A stretch of 64,000 bases of DNA from NCBI RefSeq assembly GCF_024391045.1, contig NZ_JANFCZ010000019.1:1-64000 (forward strand), in the 5' to 3' direction. The notes below the pieces were generated by a model, which made no database searches, was not told the DNA's origin, and saw only the letters and a program-made list of their open reading frames with translations. Shown here piece by piece: positions 34,440 through 42,867 of the stretch; position 1 is the first letter of the stretch; the number at the start of each line of letters is the position of its first letter. A program made the position numbers and the translations under genes. Origin of the DNA: Pseudarthrobacter sulfonivorans (GTDB taxonomy: Bacteria > Actinomycetota > Actinomycetes > Actinomycetales > Micrococcaceae).

Positions 34440-34727
34440 TCAGCTGAAGCGCTGCGTGTTGCCCTGCTCGGCCTGGGCGTAGGTGTTCGCGGCGGCGGCC
34501 AGAGCCATGGTGATGGATGCCAACGATGCCTCCACCTTGCTCTGGGTGAGGGTCCATTCCGTGACGAGAGCCTGGAAATTGTTGGCGGCAGAACCGCGCC
34601 ATGTGGCCTGAAGCTCGTCCAGGCCCCGCTTCATGGTTTGGACGTCGGAACTGATCCGATCCACGGTTGCTTTGACGTTGGCTGACTTGAGCTGGAGAAG
34701 TTCGGTATCGACGGAAATGATGCTCAT
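34440..34727 (-). CDS. WXG100 (ESAT-6-like) protein
   Basis: A 95-residue helical-hairpin protein with the turn motif WRG in LQATWRGSAANNF. Such proteins leave the cell through type VII secretion as dimers. No EccC-type ATPase, partner WXG or LXG toxin is nearby, so it must use a secretion system elsewhere or act in another way. ATG 34727 has GAGAGGC upstream. The C-terminus (AQAEQGNTQRFS) lacks a clear YxxxD/E export signal, which the partner of the dimer might supply. Confidence 0.82.
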   Translation of the reverse strand: MSIISVDTELLQLKSANVKATVDRISSDVQTMKRGLDELQATWRGSAANNFQALVTEWTLTQSKVEASLASITMALAAAANTYAQAEQGNTQRFS

Positions 34728-34836
34728 GGCTGTGCCTCTCGGGGTAAGTGGGACAGCCTCCGCTGCCCGCCCGGCTCTGTTCCGGGCCACTGACACGAGC
34801 CTACGGAGAGCCGAACCGGCACGCGACGCCCGTTTG

Positions 34837-36408
34837 CTATATGTGGATAACCTTGCCGTCACCCGGACCGCCGCCCAGTGCGTCGCCGTCATCCGGACCG
34901 TCCAGGTGTTGCCCGTCATTCCGGTCGTCCCCATCCTGCAGCTCCGTGCGCTCCGCACGGTCTTCGGGGACGGCGTCAGCTTCCTGGCTCAGGGGAAGGC
35001 TGACCACCAAAGTGGCACCGCCGCCGTCGGTAGTGGCCACCCTGACGGAACCGCCGTGCGAACCGACGATGGCGGCCACAATCGCGAGCCCCAGCCCGCT
35101 CCCACCCGTCTCACGGGTCCGCGACGTGTCGGCCCGGTAGAAACGCTCAAAGACCTTGGCTGCTTCCTCTTCCGGGATACCGGGACCGTGGTCCCGGACC
35201 TCAACCACGGCCCGGCGCTGCCCGTCATCGGAGGTGCGGATGCCGACGGCCAGTTCGATGGGGCTGCCTTCGGGCGTGTAACGGAGCGCATTCCCGACGA
35301 GGTTTCCCACGACTTGACGCAGTTTGGCTTCGTCGCCCCGTACCGGCGCGGGCACCGCCGGGCCGCCGTCGAGCCCGGTCAGGGAGATGGAGCGGCTCCG
35401 GTCACTGGCCTGCGTGTCCACCACGGCATCGTGCGCGATCAGCTGCAGGTCAACGGGTTTCTGCTGAAGGGGACGCTGCTCGTCCAGGCGTGCCAGCAGC
35501 AGGAGGTCCTCCACCATGGACCCCATCCGTTTGGCTTCGCTTTCGATCCGTCCCATGGCCGTGGCCACGTCCTCGTCAGTGGCCAGGGCACCGTGGCGGT
35601 ACAGCTCGGAGAAACCCCTGATGGTCACCAGCGGTGTGCGCAGCTCATGGGACGCGTCGGCTGCGAACCGGCGCATCCTGGCTTCGGACGCGGTCCTCGC
35701 AGCAAAAGCCGACTCGATGTGGGCCAGCATGGCATTCAGCGAACTGCCAAGCCGTCCCAGTTCAGTGTGTTGGTTGTCAATGTCCACACGCCGGGAGAGA
35801 TCGCCGGCGGCGATCGCGGCGGCCGTCTTCTCCACCCTCGCCAGGGGCCGGAACGACCTGGACACCGTCCAACTGGCGATCAGTGAAGCCAGCAGGAGGG
35901 TGAGCAAACCTGCTACGCAGATCACCAGGGTGCCGTGTTTGAGGACGTCGTCTACGCTCTGCAGCGGCAAACCGATGACCACCACGGCCAGGCGGCCGCC
36001 GCTGAGGACTGTCACGGCAACGACGCGCCAGTTCTGTCCGTCCGTGCCCCTGACCTGGTAAGGCTGGCTGCCGCGCTCCTGCGCCTCTTCCAAGGAAATG
36101 CTGTTGATGTCCGGCCGGATGTTGGCGTCTCCGCCGAACGGATAAGGCGCTTCGCCAGGAACAAAAAGGGTCAGCGAGTAATCGGTGGGGACCATGATCG
36201 GGTTGGGCGCCTGCAGCGGTGTGAACGAACGCTGCTTGCTCGCGAGGTCGACGGCGGCGTTCAGCTTGTCATCCACCTGCCCTACCAGGTAGCTGTGCAG
36301 CAGCGTCAGGGTGCCCGCGCCCGTGGCGGTCAGGGCAATAATCAGCAGCGCCATGATGATGGCGACCAGCTGTGACCTGAGGGAGGCCGACTTCCACCGC
36401 TGCAGCAA
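34837..36408 (-). CDS. Sensor histidine kinase (OmpR-linked type)
   Basis: A 523-residue membrane kinase. TM1 (about 16-38) and TM2 (about 163-185) frame an extracellular sensing domain, then follow HAMP, an H-box with the phospho-His in DASHELRTPLVTIRGF, and the ATPase domain with N, G1 and G2 boxes (VGNALRYTPEG, DHGPGIPEE, GSGLGLAI). The C-terminal 50 residues are a very Asp/Gly/Glu-rich tail (TELQDGDDRNDGQ) not typical of kinases. The response regulator gene stands 2 bp upstream in the same operon. The signal is unknown. Confidence 0.92.
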   Translation of the reverse strand: MLQRWKSASLRSQLVAIIMALLIIALTATGAGTLTLLHSYLVGQVDDKLNAAVDLASKQRSFTPLQAPNPIMVPTDYSLTLFVPGEAPYPFGGDANIRPDINSISLEEAQERGSQPYQVRGTDGQNWRVVAVTVLSGGRLAVVVIGLPLQSVDDVLKHGTLVICVAGLLTLLLASLIASWTVSRSFRPLARVEKTAAAIAAGDLSRRVDIDNQHTELGRLGSSLNAMLAHIESAFAARTASEARMRRFAADASHELRTPLVTIRGFSELYRHGALATDEDVATAMGRIESEAKRMGSMVEDLLLLARLDEQRPLQQKPVDLQLIAHDAVVDTQASDRSRSISLTGLDGGPAVPAPVRGDEAKLRQVVGNLVGNALRYTPEGSPIELAVGIRTSDDGQRRAVVEVRDHGPGIPEEEAAKVFERFYRADTSRTRETGGSGLGLAIVAAIVGSHGGSVRVATTDGGGATLVVSLPLSQEADAVPEDRAERTELQDGDDRNDGQHLDGPDDGDALGGGPGDGKVIHI

Positions 36409-36410
36409 GG

Positions 36411-37124
36411 TCAGCGCTTCTCTGCCGTCCGCAGCACGTATCCCACGCCGCGTTTGGTCTGTATCAGGGCGGGGGCGTCCGGATCGATGTCCACCTTGCG
36501 CCGCAGGTAGGAGATGTAGGACTCCACGATGGACGCGTCGCCGTTGAAGTTGTACTCCCAGACGTGGTCAAGGATCTGGGACTTGGACAGGACCCGGTTG
36601 GGGTTAAGCATCAGGTACCGCAGGAGCTTGAACTCGGTGGGGGAGAGTTCGATGACGGTGCCGCCGCGCCGCACCTCGTGGGCGTCGTCGTCGAGCTCCA
36701 GGTCGTCCACGCGGATGATGGCGTCGTCGTCGTCCAGCAGCGGCTGGGTGCGGCGGAGGACCGCCCGGATGCGCGCCACTACCTCGTCGAGGCTGAAGGG
36801 CTTGGTGACGTAGTCGTCCCCGCCCACGGTAAGGCCGGTGACCTTGTCCTCGGTATCGTCCTTCGCCGTCAGGAACAGGACAGGGAAGTGCTTGCCCGAG
36901 GCCCGAAGCTTGCGGGTGACGGTGAAGCCGTCCATGTCCGGAAGCATCACGTCAAGCACTGCGAGGTCAGGGGCGTGAAGCTCGGCCGCGGCCAGGGCGT
37001 CCCGGCCGTTGGCAGCCGAGACCACATCGAAACCTGCGAAGCGCAGGGACGTGGACAGCAGTTCGCGGATGTTGGGTTCATCGTCAACAACGAGGAGCTT
37101 GGCTTCAGGGCCGGTCTTCTTCAT
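36411..37124 (-). CDS. OmpR-family response regulator
   Basis: A 237-residue regulator. The receiver domain has the acidic pair in VVDDEPN, phospho-acceptor Asp58 in AVLDVMLPDMDG, Thr in FLTAKDD and Lys in YVTKPFS. A DNA-binding winged helix follows (SPTEFKLLRYLMLNPNRVLS and SYISYLRRKVD). It closely resembles actinobacterial regulators of the TcrX/MprA/PrrA group. It is transcribed first, with its kinase gene following. Targets are unknown. Confidence 0.93.
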   Translation of the reverse strand: MKKTGPEAKLLVVDDEPNIRELLSTSLRFAGFDVVSAANGRDALAAAELHAPDLAVLDVMLPDMDGFTVTRKLRASGKHFPVLFLTAKDDTEDKVTGLTVGGDDYVTKPFSLDEVVARIRAVLRRTQPLLDDDDAIIRVDDLELDDDAHEVRRGGTVIELSPTEFKLLRYLMLNPNRVLSKSQILDHVWEYNFNGDASIVESYISYLRRKVDIDPDAPALIQTKRGVGYVLRTAEKR

Positions 37125-37186
37125 GCTCCCATCATGCTCCCAGAATCTGTGAGTTTTCTGGATGACAGCTGTGGGTTGCGTGGGGC

Positions 37187-38839
37187 TTATGCCGCGCCCA
37201 CATCCTTCGCGTCCAAGATGCGGTAGGCGTATCCCTGCTCGGCGAGGAAACGCTGCCTCTTGGCCGCGAAATCCTGGTCCAGGGTGTCCCTGGCCACCAG
37301 CGAGTAGAACCGGGCTGCACGTCCGTCCTTCTTGGGCCGGAGCAGGCGCCCCAGCCGCTGCGCCTCCTCCTGGCGGGACCCGAACGAGCCCGACACCTGG
37401 ATGGCCACCGAGGCCTCCGGCAGGTCGATGGAAAAGTTGGCCACCTTTGAGACCACCAGCGTGCGCACCTCGCCCGCACGGAAAGCGTCGAAGAGTTTTT
37501 GCCGCTCCTTGACGGAGGTATCACCCTTGATGACAGGCGCGTCGAGGCGCTCGCCGATCTCGTCCAGCTGGTCGATGTACTGCCCGATCACCAGCAGCTG
37601 CTCGCCTTCGTGCTTAGCCACGAGCTGCTCCACGATGAGGGTCTTGGACTCGGAGGTCGAGCACAGCCGGTACTTGTCCGCGTCCTCGGCCATGGCGTAC
37701 GCCACCCGCTCGTCCCGGGGAAGGTCGACGCGGACCTCAACACAGTCGGCGGGGGCGATGTAGCCCTGGGACTCGATGTCCTTCCACGGCGCGTCGTACC
37801 GTTTGGGACCGATGAGGCTGAAGACCTCGCCTTCACGGCCGTCTTCCCTGACCAGGGTGGCCGTCAGGCCCAGGCGGCGCCGGGCCTGGAGGTCGGCCGT
37901 CATGCGGAAGATGGGCGCCGGCAGCAGGTGCACTTCGTCATAGATGATCAGGCCCCAGTCGTGGCCGTCGACGAGCTCCAGATGCGGGTACAGGCCACCG
38001 CGCTTGGTGGTGAGCACCTGGTAGGTGGCGATGGTTACCGGCCGGACCTCCTTGACCGCGCCGGAGTACTCACCGATTTCGTCCTCCGTCAGGGACGTGC
38101 GCTTGAGCAGTTCATCCTTCCACTGCCGGGCCGCCACCGTGTTGGTCACCAGGATCAGGGTGGTGGTGGAGCTTGTGGCCATGGCCGCGGCGCCCACCAG
38201 GGTCTTGCCCGCTCCACAGGGGAGCACCACCACCCCGCTGCCGCCGGACCAGAAATTCTCGGTGGCAAGCTGCTGGTAGGGCCGCAGCTTCCAGCCGTCC
38301 TCGTTAAGGGCGATCAGGTGCGGCGTGCCATCCACGTAGCCGGCCAAATCCTCGGCCGGCCAGCCGATTTTCAGGAGCAGCTGCTTGAGCTGGCCGCGCT
38401 GGGAGGAATGGACCACGATGGTTTCGCCGTCGATCCGGGGCCCTAGCAGGGGTTGGATCTTCTTGGCCCGGATCACTTCCTCCAGTACCGGGTAGTCATC
38501 GGTGCGCATGACCAGGCCGTGCTGGGGGTCCTTTTCCAGCCGCAGCCGGCCATATCTGGACATGGTTTCTTCGACGTCGATCAGCAGCGAATGCGGCACC
38601 GGGAACCGCGAGTACTTGAGCAGCGTGTCCAGGACCTTTTCGGCATCGAGCCCGGCCGCGCGTGCGTTCCAGAGGCCCAACGGCGTCAGCCGGTAGCTGT
38701 GCATGTGTTCCGGGGCGCGTTCGAGTTCGGCGAAGGGGGCGATCGCGTGGCGGGCCTCGGTTGCCAGATCGTGGTCCACTTCGAGCAGGATGGTTTTGTC
38801 GCTCTGGACAATCAGCGGGCCGTCGTTCACGTAAGGCAA
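37187..38839 (-). CDS. XPB-type DNA repair helicase
   Basis: A 550-residue superfamily 2 helicase like bacterial XPB. The N-terminal damage-recognition-like part has EKVLDTLLKYSRFPVPHSLL. Helicase motif I is LPCGAGKTLVGAAAM, motif II IYDEVHLLP, motif III LGLTATLVRED, and motif VI QVSGSFGSRQEEAQRLGRLLRP. XPB opens DNA 3' to 5' and bacterial forms act in repair, often with a nuclease partner (Bax1). Here the partner is instead the 842-residue Helicase_C_3 protein directly upstream in the operon (4-bp gap). Confidence 0.92.
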   Translation of the reverse strand: MPYVNDGPLIVQSDKTILLEVDHDLATEARHAIAPFAELERAPEHMHSYRLTPLGLWNARAAGLDAEKVLDTLLKYSRFPVPHSLLIDVEETMSRYGRLRLEKDPQHGLVMRTDDYPVLEEVIRAKKIQPLLGPRIDGETIVVHSSQRGQLKQLLLKIGWPAEDLAGYVDGTPHLIALNEDGWKLRPYQQLATENFWSGGSGVVVLPCGAGKTLVGAAAMATSSTTTLILVTNTVAARQWKDELLKRTSLTEDEIGEYSGAVKEVRPVTIATYQVLTTKRGGLYPHLELVDGHDWGLIIYDEVHLLPAPIFRMTADLQARRRLGLTATLVREDGREGEVFSLIGPKRYDAPWKDIESQGYIAPADCVEVRVDLPRDERVAYAMAEDADKYRLCSTSESKTLIVEQLVAKHEGEQLLVIGQYIDQLDEIGERLDAPVIKGDTSVKERQKLFDAFRAGEVRTLVVSKVANFSIDLPEASVAIQVSGSFGSRQEEAQRLGRLLRPKKDGRAARFYSLVARDTLDQDFAAKRQRFLAEQGYAYRILDAKDVGAA

Positions 38840-38843
38840 TCCT

Positions 38844-41372
38844 TCACTGGCGCAGTTCCTCTGCGGCCTCTACATCGATGATGCGGTGGATGGAGAGCAC
38901 ACGCTCGGTTTCCTTGGCCGGATCGAAGACCCTGACGCGGCCGCCGCTTACGGAGAGGGGAACAACCGTTTCCAGGTTGGAATTCCCGTGGCTGTCCACC
39001 ACGTTCATGCTCACCAGCTGCTTGAGCCGGATGGCCCGCTGCAGGGTCTCCAGACCCAGTTGGGTGGCTGTTTCGCCGGCACCCATGGCGGCCGGATGAC
39101 TTCCCTTGCCGTCCGAGCGGCCATCTTCGCCGCCCTTGGCGACCGCCCGGCCGTCGGCGCTTCCGTTCCGCAGGACAGAAAGCTGGGCGGACACGTCCTC
39201 CGCCGCAGGCGCCGTCCGCGGCGCAGTGTAGACAGGCCGGGCGCTCCCGGGGGCGCCGGTGGTGCGCCGGAGCCGGACCAGCGCCGGCTCGGATTCTGCC
39301 ACCGAAGGGGAGAAGCCCAGCCCGCGCAGGACATGGGCCGTCTCCCGCGGCGAGGCCGTGGAGACCAGCACAGTAGGGGCGATGCGGGCCAGCCCCAGGG
39401 CGGCAGCCCTCGATTCTGAGGCGAGCTCCAGGACCGCGGCCTCGTCATCGCTTTGGATAAAGCTGGCGGCCGGCCCCACCCTGAGGCGGCCATGCCGGGA
39501 GGCCGTGTCCTCCACAAGGTATTCGAGTGGCTGCGGCACGGCGGTGGCGGAATGTTCACGGAGAAAGCCGAGCAGGGCGGCCGCGTCATGCCCGGCGTCG
39601 AGCGCGCGCCTGATGGAGTTGGTGGAGAACCGATAGATGGTGGCGGGACCCTGGCCTTCCGCGTCGGCCATCAGCAGGAGTTTTTCACTCAGGTCGGGAG
39701 CCAGGTAGCCCGGGGCGACGGCTGTAAGGTCCGCCTGGAGCAGGACGTGGTTGAGCGCGGCCGGCAGGTGTTCGCCGAGGATGCCCAGGGCCTCGTCCGG
39801 GTTGTCGTCGGCGATGGCGCTGCCCAGCTGGGTCAGGGCCCCGGAGCCCATCAGCCCCAGCAGTTCCGCTTCGGCCAGCACACCTTTGATCAGGGAGCTG
39901 AAGCGCCGGGCCATCCGGGGCTGTGCCCATTCGGCCCGCTGCAGCACGGTTGCCGCGTCCAGCACCGGAGCCGTGCCGTCTTCCGCCCCCGCCTCGAGCG
40001 TGAGTTCGTTCAGTATCTCCAGGATCCGTTTCCGGACAATAGGGGCGTCGGGCCGCTGCGCCTCGGCGGAGAGCGCATTGACCGTGGTTCCGGCCAGGCC
40101 ACGGTGTGCGGCGGAGGTGCCGGCTGGCCCGCTGACGGGCTGCCCCACCAGCGAAGGCACACGCTCGCTCGCGAGCCAGGCGTTGACCAGCCACAGCCAT
40201 TGTTCCTGGCGGGTCAGCTCCAGCCATTCCAGTTGCGGCGGCTGCACCCAGGTGGAGGAGTCAACATCCAGGCGCAGCAGGCCGGCGAGTGCACTGAGTT
40301 CCAACAGGAGGCCGGCCGGGTGCTGTTCGATGCGCAACGTTTCGGCCAGCCGCTTCATTTCGCGGACCCCCACGCCGCCGCTGCGCAGCGTGGCCAACGG
40401 CTGCGCCCTGACCGCATGGAGGAGTTCGGCCACCAGCCGAAGCGTTTCGGCGATGGCGCCCAGCGCCGCATTCCGGCGCAGCGCAGCGGTGGTGCTGCCG
40501 AGTTCCGGAACCGGGGGCACAAGAGCGAAATCATTAATGATGGCACCGCCGCGCAAGGACAGGCCCACACTGTGCGGGAGCTCAACATGGGCGGCATCCA
40601 GCGGAACAAGGAGCCCCCGCGCCAGCAGCCAGTCGACGGGCCCGACGTCGGCGCCCTGGTGCGCCACGGACACTTTCCGTTGCGCCTGGGGCACGGCACC
40701 CATGGCCCAGTTTCGGAATTTGGCGAGTAACGCCGTCGTCCGTTCCGGGGCTCCCGCCAGGGCTTGGGCGAGCGCCTCCGGCGAGGACGTCCAGTGCTGC
40801 AGCGCGAGCGCTGCCTCCATGGGCGTAGTTGCCTCCTGGATGGCGACGCCGCTGCGGCGGAGTTCGGCCACGAGCTGAACCACGCGCTGGGCAAACGCCG
40901 GCTGCAGCCGGACCAGTTCGGTGTAGCTGCGCCCCAGCCCGGCAGGATAGATGCCCACTACATCCTTGAGGCAACCCACGGGCAGATAGTAGCGCTGCCG
41001 GTGCCCCGCAACAGGTGTTCCGTGCGGCGGTTCAGCCCGGTGAATCAGGGCCAATTCCTCGAGCGAGGCCAGAATGCGTTCCACCGCCGCGAGTTTGGAC
41101 CCGGCAATGAGCTTTCGCACCCCCGCGGCCGACGCACTGTGTTCGGTGTCCGTATTAGTGCACAGGTGGAGTGTCTCCAGCACCTGCATCTGGGGTCTGT
41201 TCAGCCGCTCCAAAGCGCGCTGGACGCTGACCCGGGCGCTGGCCCTCGCCGCCAGCGCGGAAAAATCGGGGACCGGGGGAGACATCAGGTCCGGCCGCGC
41301 CGCAAAGAGAGCCCGCAGCGAGTCATCGCTGCGTGCCTCCAACTCTTTGCTGAGCGCGCGGATAAGGGACAT
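38844..41372 (-). CDS. Helicase-associated (Helicase_C_3, PF13625-type) protein
   Basis: An 842-residue actinobacterial protein that regularly precedes XPB. The N-terminus holds winged-helix-like segments (VQRALERLNRPQMQVLETLHL). A long central helical region and, in the last about 200 residues, a domain resembling the C-terminal part of XPB/Ssl2 helicases follow (YLVEDTASRHGRLRVG; ALGLARIAPTVLVS), but there is no Walker A motif or DEAD box, so it has no ATPase of its own. It ends in a WYL-like stretch, AIRLKQLVSMNVVDSHGN. It is probably a regulatory or DNA-binding partner of XPB. Confidence 0.78.
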   Translation of the reverse strand: MSLIRALSKELEARSDDSLRALFAARPDLMSPPVPDFSALAARASARVSVQRALERLNRPQMQVLETLHLCTNTDTEHSASAAGVRKLIAGSKLAAVERILASLEELALIHRAEPPHGTPVAGHRQRYYLPVGCLKDVVGIYPAGLGRSYTELVRLQPAFAQRVVQLVAELRRSGVAIQEATTPMEAALALQHWTSSPEALAQALAGAPERTTALLAKFRNWAMGAVPQAQRKVSVAHQGADVGPVDWLLARGLLVPLDAAHVELPHSVGLSLRGGAIINDFALVPPVPELGSTTAALRRNAALGAIAETLRLVAELLHAVRAQPLATLRSGGVGVREMKRLAETLRIEQHPAGLLLELSALAGLLRLDVDSSTWVQPPQLEWLELTRQEQWLWLVNAWLASERVPSLVGQPVSGPAGTSAAHRGLAGTTVNALSAEAQRPDAPIVRKRILEILNELTLEAGAEDGTAPVLDAATVLQRAEWAQPRMARRFSSLIKGVLAEAELLGLMGSGALTQLGSAIADDNPDEALGILGEHLPAALNHVLLQADLTAVAPGYLAPDLSEKLLLMADAEGQGPATIYRFSTNSIRRALDAGHDAAALLGFLREHSATAVPQPLEYLVEDTASRHGRLRVGPAASFIQSDDEAAVLELASESRAAALGLARIAPTVLVSTASPRETAHVLRGLGFSPSVAESEPALVRLRRTTGAPGSARPVYTAPRTAPAAEDVSAQLSVLRNGSADGRAVAKGGEDGRSDGKGSHPAAMGAGETATQLGLETLQRAIRLKQLVSMNVVDSHGNSNLETVVPLSVSGGRVRVFDPAKETERVLSIHRIIDVEAAEELRQ

Positions 41373-41382
41373 CAGTCCAACG

Positions 41383-41616
41383 TTACAGCCCGCCGGACTT
41401 TCCCGCCCGGCGCTTGCCGGCCACGCTGTCCAGGACCAGGAAGAGCATCAGGAGGAAGGCGACAGGCAATCCGTACAGGGCGGTGGACGTGACCCACACA
41501 GGGGCCGCGGCGCCGGCGAAGGCCAGGGCCATCACCGCCCCCACTGCCACGAGGGAAAGGACGGCAACTACCGCTGCGGAGATCATCAGGAGGCGCCGGT
41601 AACGCGAGGGTGTCAT
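41383..41616 (-). CDS. Small two-helix membrane protein, unknown
   Basis: A 77-residue protein with two predicted membrane helices (about 8-30 and 40-62), a basic N-terminus (SRYRRLLM) and a Lys/Arg/Gly-rich end (AGKRRAGKSGGL). Its start is ATG 41616. It lies 10 bp upstream of the helicase-associated gene on the same strand and may lead that operon. No family is recognised. Confidence 0.6.
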   Translation of the reverse strand: MTPSRYRRLLMISAAVVAVLSLVAVGAVMALAFAGAAAPVWVTSTALYGLPVAFLLMLFLVLDSVAGKRRAGKSGGL

Positions 41617-41874
41617 GCACGTAACGCTAACAGGGCAGGGCGCGACGGCGGGGGTTGCCTACCGGTCTGACCTGCCGGTCTGACCATTCAGGCAGGGAGC
41701 CGCGACGGCGGGCGTGACGCAGCGCGCTGAAAGCGGTAATCCGCCCCCGGCAGGATAACCTTGAAGGAACAGACCAACACGGTCCGTCGCTGTCATACCC
41801 TGAACCCGCACACAGGTGCGGATGCGGTGACTGCCGGCCGTGTCTCAAGACGCAGAACGAAGAAGGTTGATTAC

Positions 41875-42258
41875 GTGCCTACCGGCAAGGTCAAGTGGTA
41901 TGACAAGGAAAAGGGTTTCGGATTCCTCGCGGGCGAAGACGGCCAGGAAGTTTTCCTGCCCAAATCGTCGCTTCCCGAAGGCGTCACGGAACTGAAGGCC
42001 GGCACCCGCGTTGAGTTCGGCGTCGCCGACGGCCGCAAAGGCGCCCAGGCGCTGGGCCTGCGGGTCCTGGACAAGACACCGTCCATCGCCAAGGCCAAGC
42101 GGCCCAACGCCCGGGACCTGGCGCCGCTGGTGCAGGACCTGGTGAGTGTTCTGGACAACCTCTCCGGCACCCTGTCCGCGGGCAAATACCCGGAAGGCAA
42201 CAAAGGCAAAGCCATCGCGGCGGCCCTGCGCAAGGTTGCCGACGAGCTGGACGTTTAG
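41875..42258 (+). CDS. Cold-shock domain protein with C-terminal extension
   Basis: A 127-residue protein. Residues 1-66 are a cold-shock domain (TGKVKWYDKEKGFGFLAGEDG, EVFLPKSSLPEG). RNP2 is altered (VFLPKSS in place of VFVHxSA), so RNA binding may differ from CspA. Residues 67-127 are an added helical tail (ARDLAPLVQDLVSVLDNLSG and AIAAALRKVADELDV) that may mediate partner contact. GTG 41875 follows AGAAGG. The DUF3027 gene starts 9 bp later; the pair is conserved in this group. Confidence 0.88.
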   Translation: MPTGKVKWYDKEKGFGFLAGEDGQEVFLPKSSLPEGVTELKAGTRVEFGVADGRKGAQALGLRVLDKTPSIAKAKRPNARDLAPLVQDLVSVLDNLSGTLSAGKYPEGNKGKAIAAALRKVADELDV

Positions 42259-42267
42259 GCTTTGGCG

Positions 42268-42825
42268 ATGAACCCGGAAGCTGAACAGCCGGACACCATG
42301 GCAGGGGAGCAGGCGCCCGCTGGGGAGCATGCCGCTACGGCGCAACCACCCGCTGCTGCGCAGCCGGGCGCCAAGCCTGAGGCCAAACGCCGCGCCGGCG
42401 TGCCCGTGTGGCGGACCGGCAAGCCGGATGCTTTCCTCGCGGCTGCCGTCGACGTGGCCCGGACCGCCATCGAAGGCATCACGGCGGCATCGGACATCGG
42501 GGCGCACATCGCGGCCAAGAGCGAGGGCGACCGTCTGGTCACCCACCTCTTCGAATCAAAGTTGCCCGGCTACCAGGGCTGGCAATGGTACGCGGTGGTG
42601 ACCCGGAACTCCCGCTCCAAAGTGGTTACCGTCAGCGAGCTGGGCCTTCTCCCGTCCGCGGACTCCATCCTCTCCCCGGAGTGGGTGCCGTGGGCCGAGC
42701 GCGTCCGTCCTGAGGACGCCCAGGCCATGGAAGAAGAACCAGCCGGCCACGAGGAACAGGACGCGGACACAGCAAGCGATCCCGAACCTGCAGGCGATAC
42801 CGAACCTGCCGGCGAGGCTGACTAG
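42268..42825 (+). CDS. DUF3027 protein
   Basis: A 185-residue actinobacterial DUF3027 protein. The first 45 residues are disordered (Ala/Pro/Glu). The core contains AVDVARTAIEGITAASDIGAHIAAKSEGDR and GYQGWQWYAVVTRN, then LGLLPSADSILSPEWVPWAERVRPED, which is diagnostic. The acidic C-terminus holds a 6-residue tandem repeat (DPEPAG, DTEPAG). Function is unknown. ATG 42268 is preferred over an in-frame TTG at 42262. It follows the long cold-shock gene by 9 bp. Confidence 0.88.
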   Translation: MNPEAEQPDTMAGEQAPAGEHAATAQPPAAAQPGAKPEAKRRAGVPVWRTGKPDAFLAAAVDVARTAIEGITAASDIGAHIAAKSEGDRLVTHLFESKLPGYQGWQWYAVVTRNSRSKVVTVSELGLLPSADSILSPEWVPWAERVRPEDAQAMEEEPAGHEEQDADTASDPEPAGDTEPAGEAD

Positions 42826-42867
42826 GCAGTTGGCGACGCGCAGGGTTGAACAGCACGGAGGCCGGCC

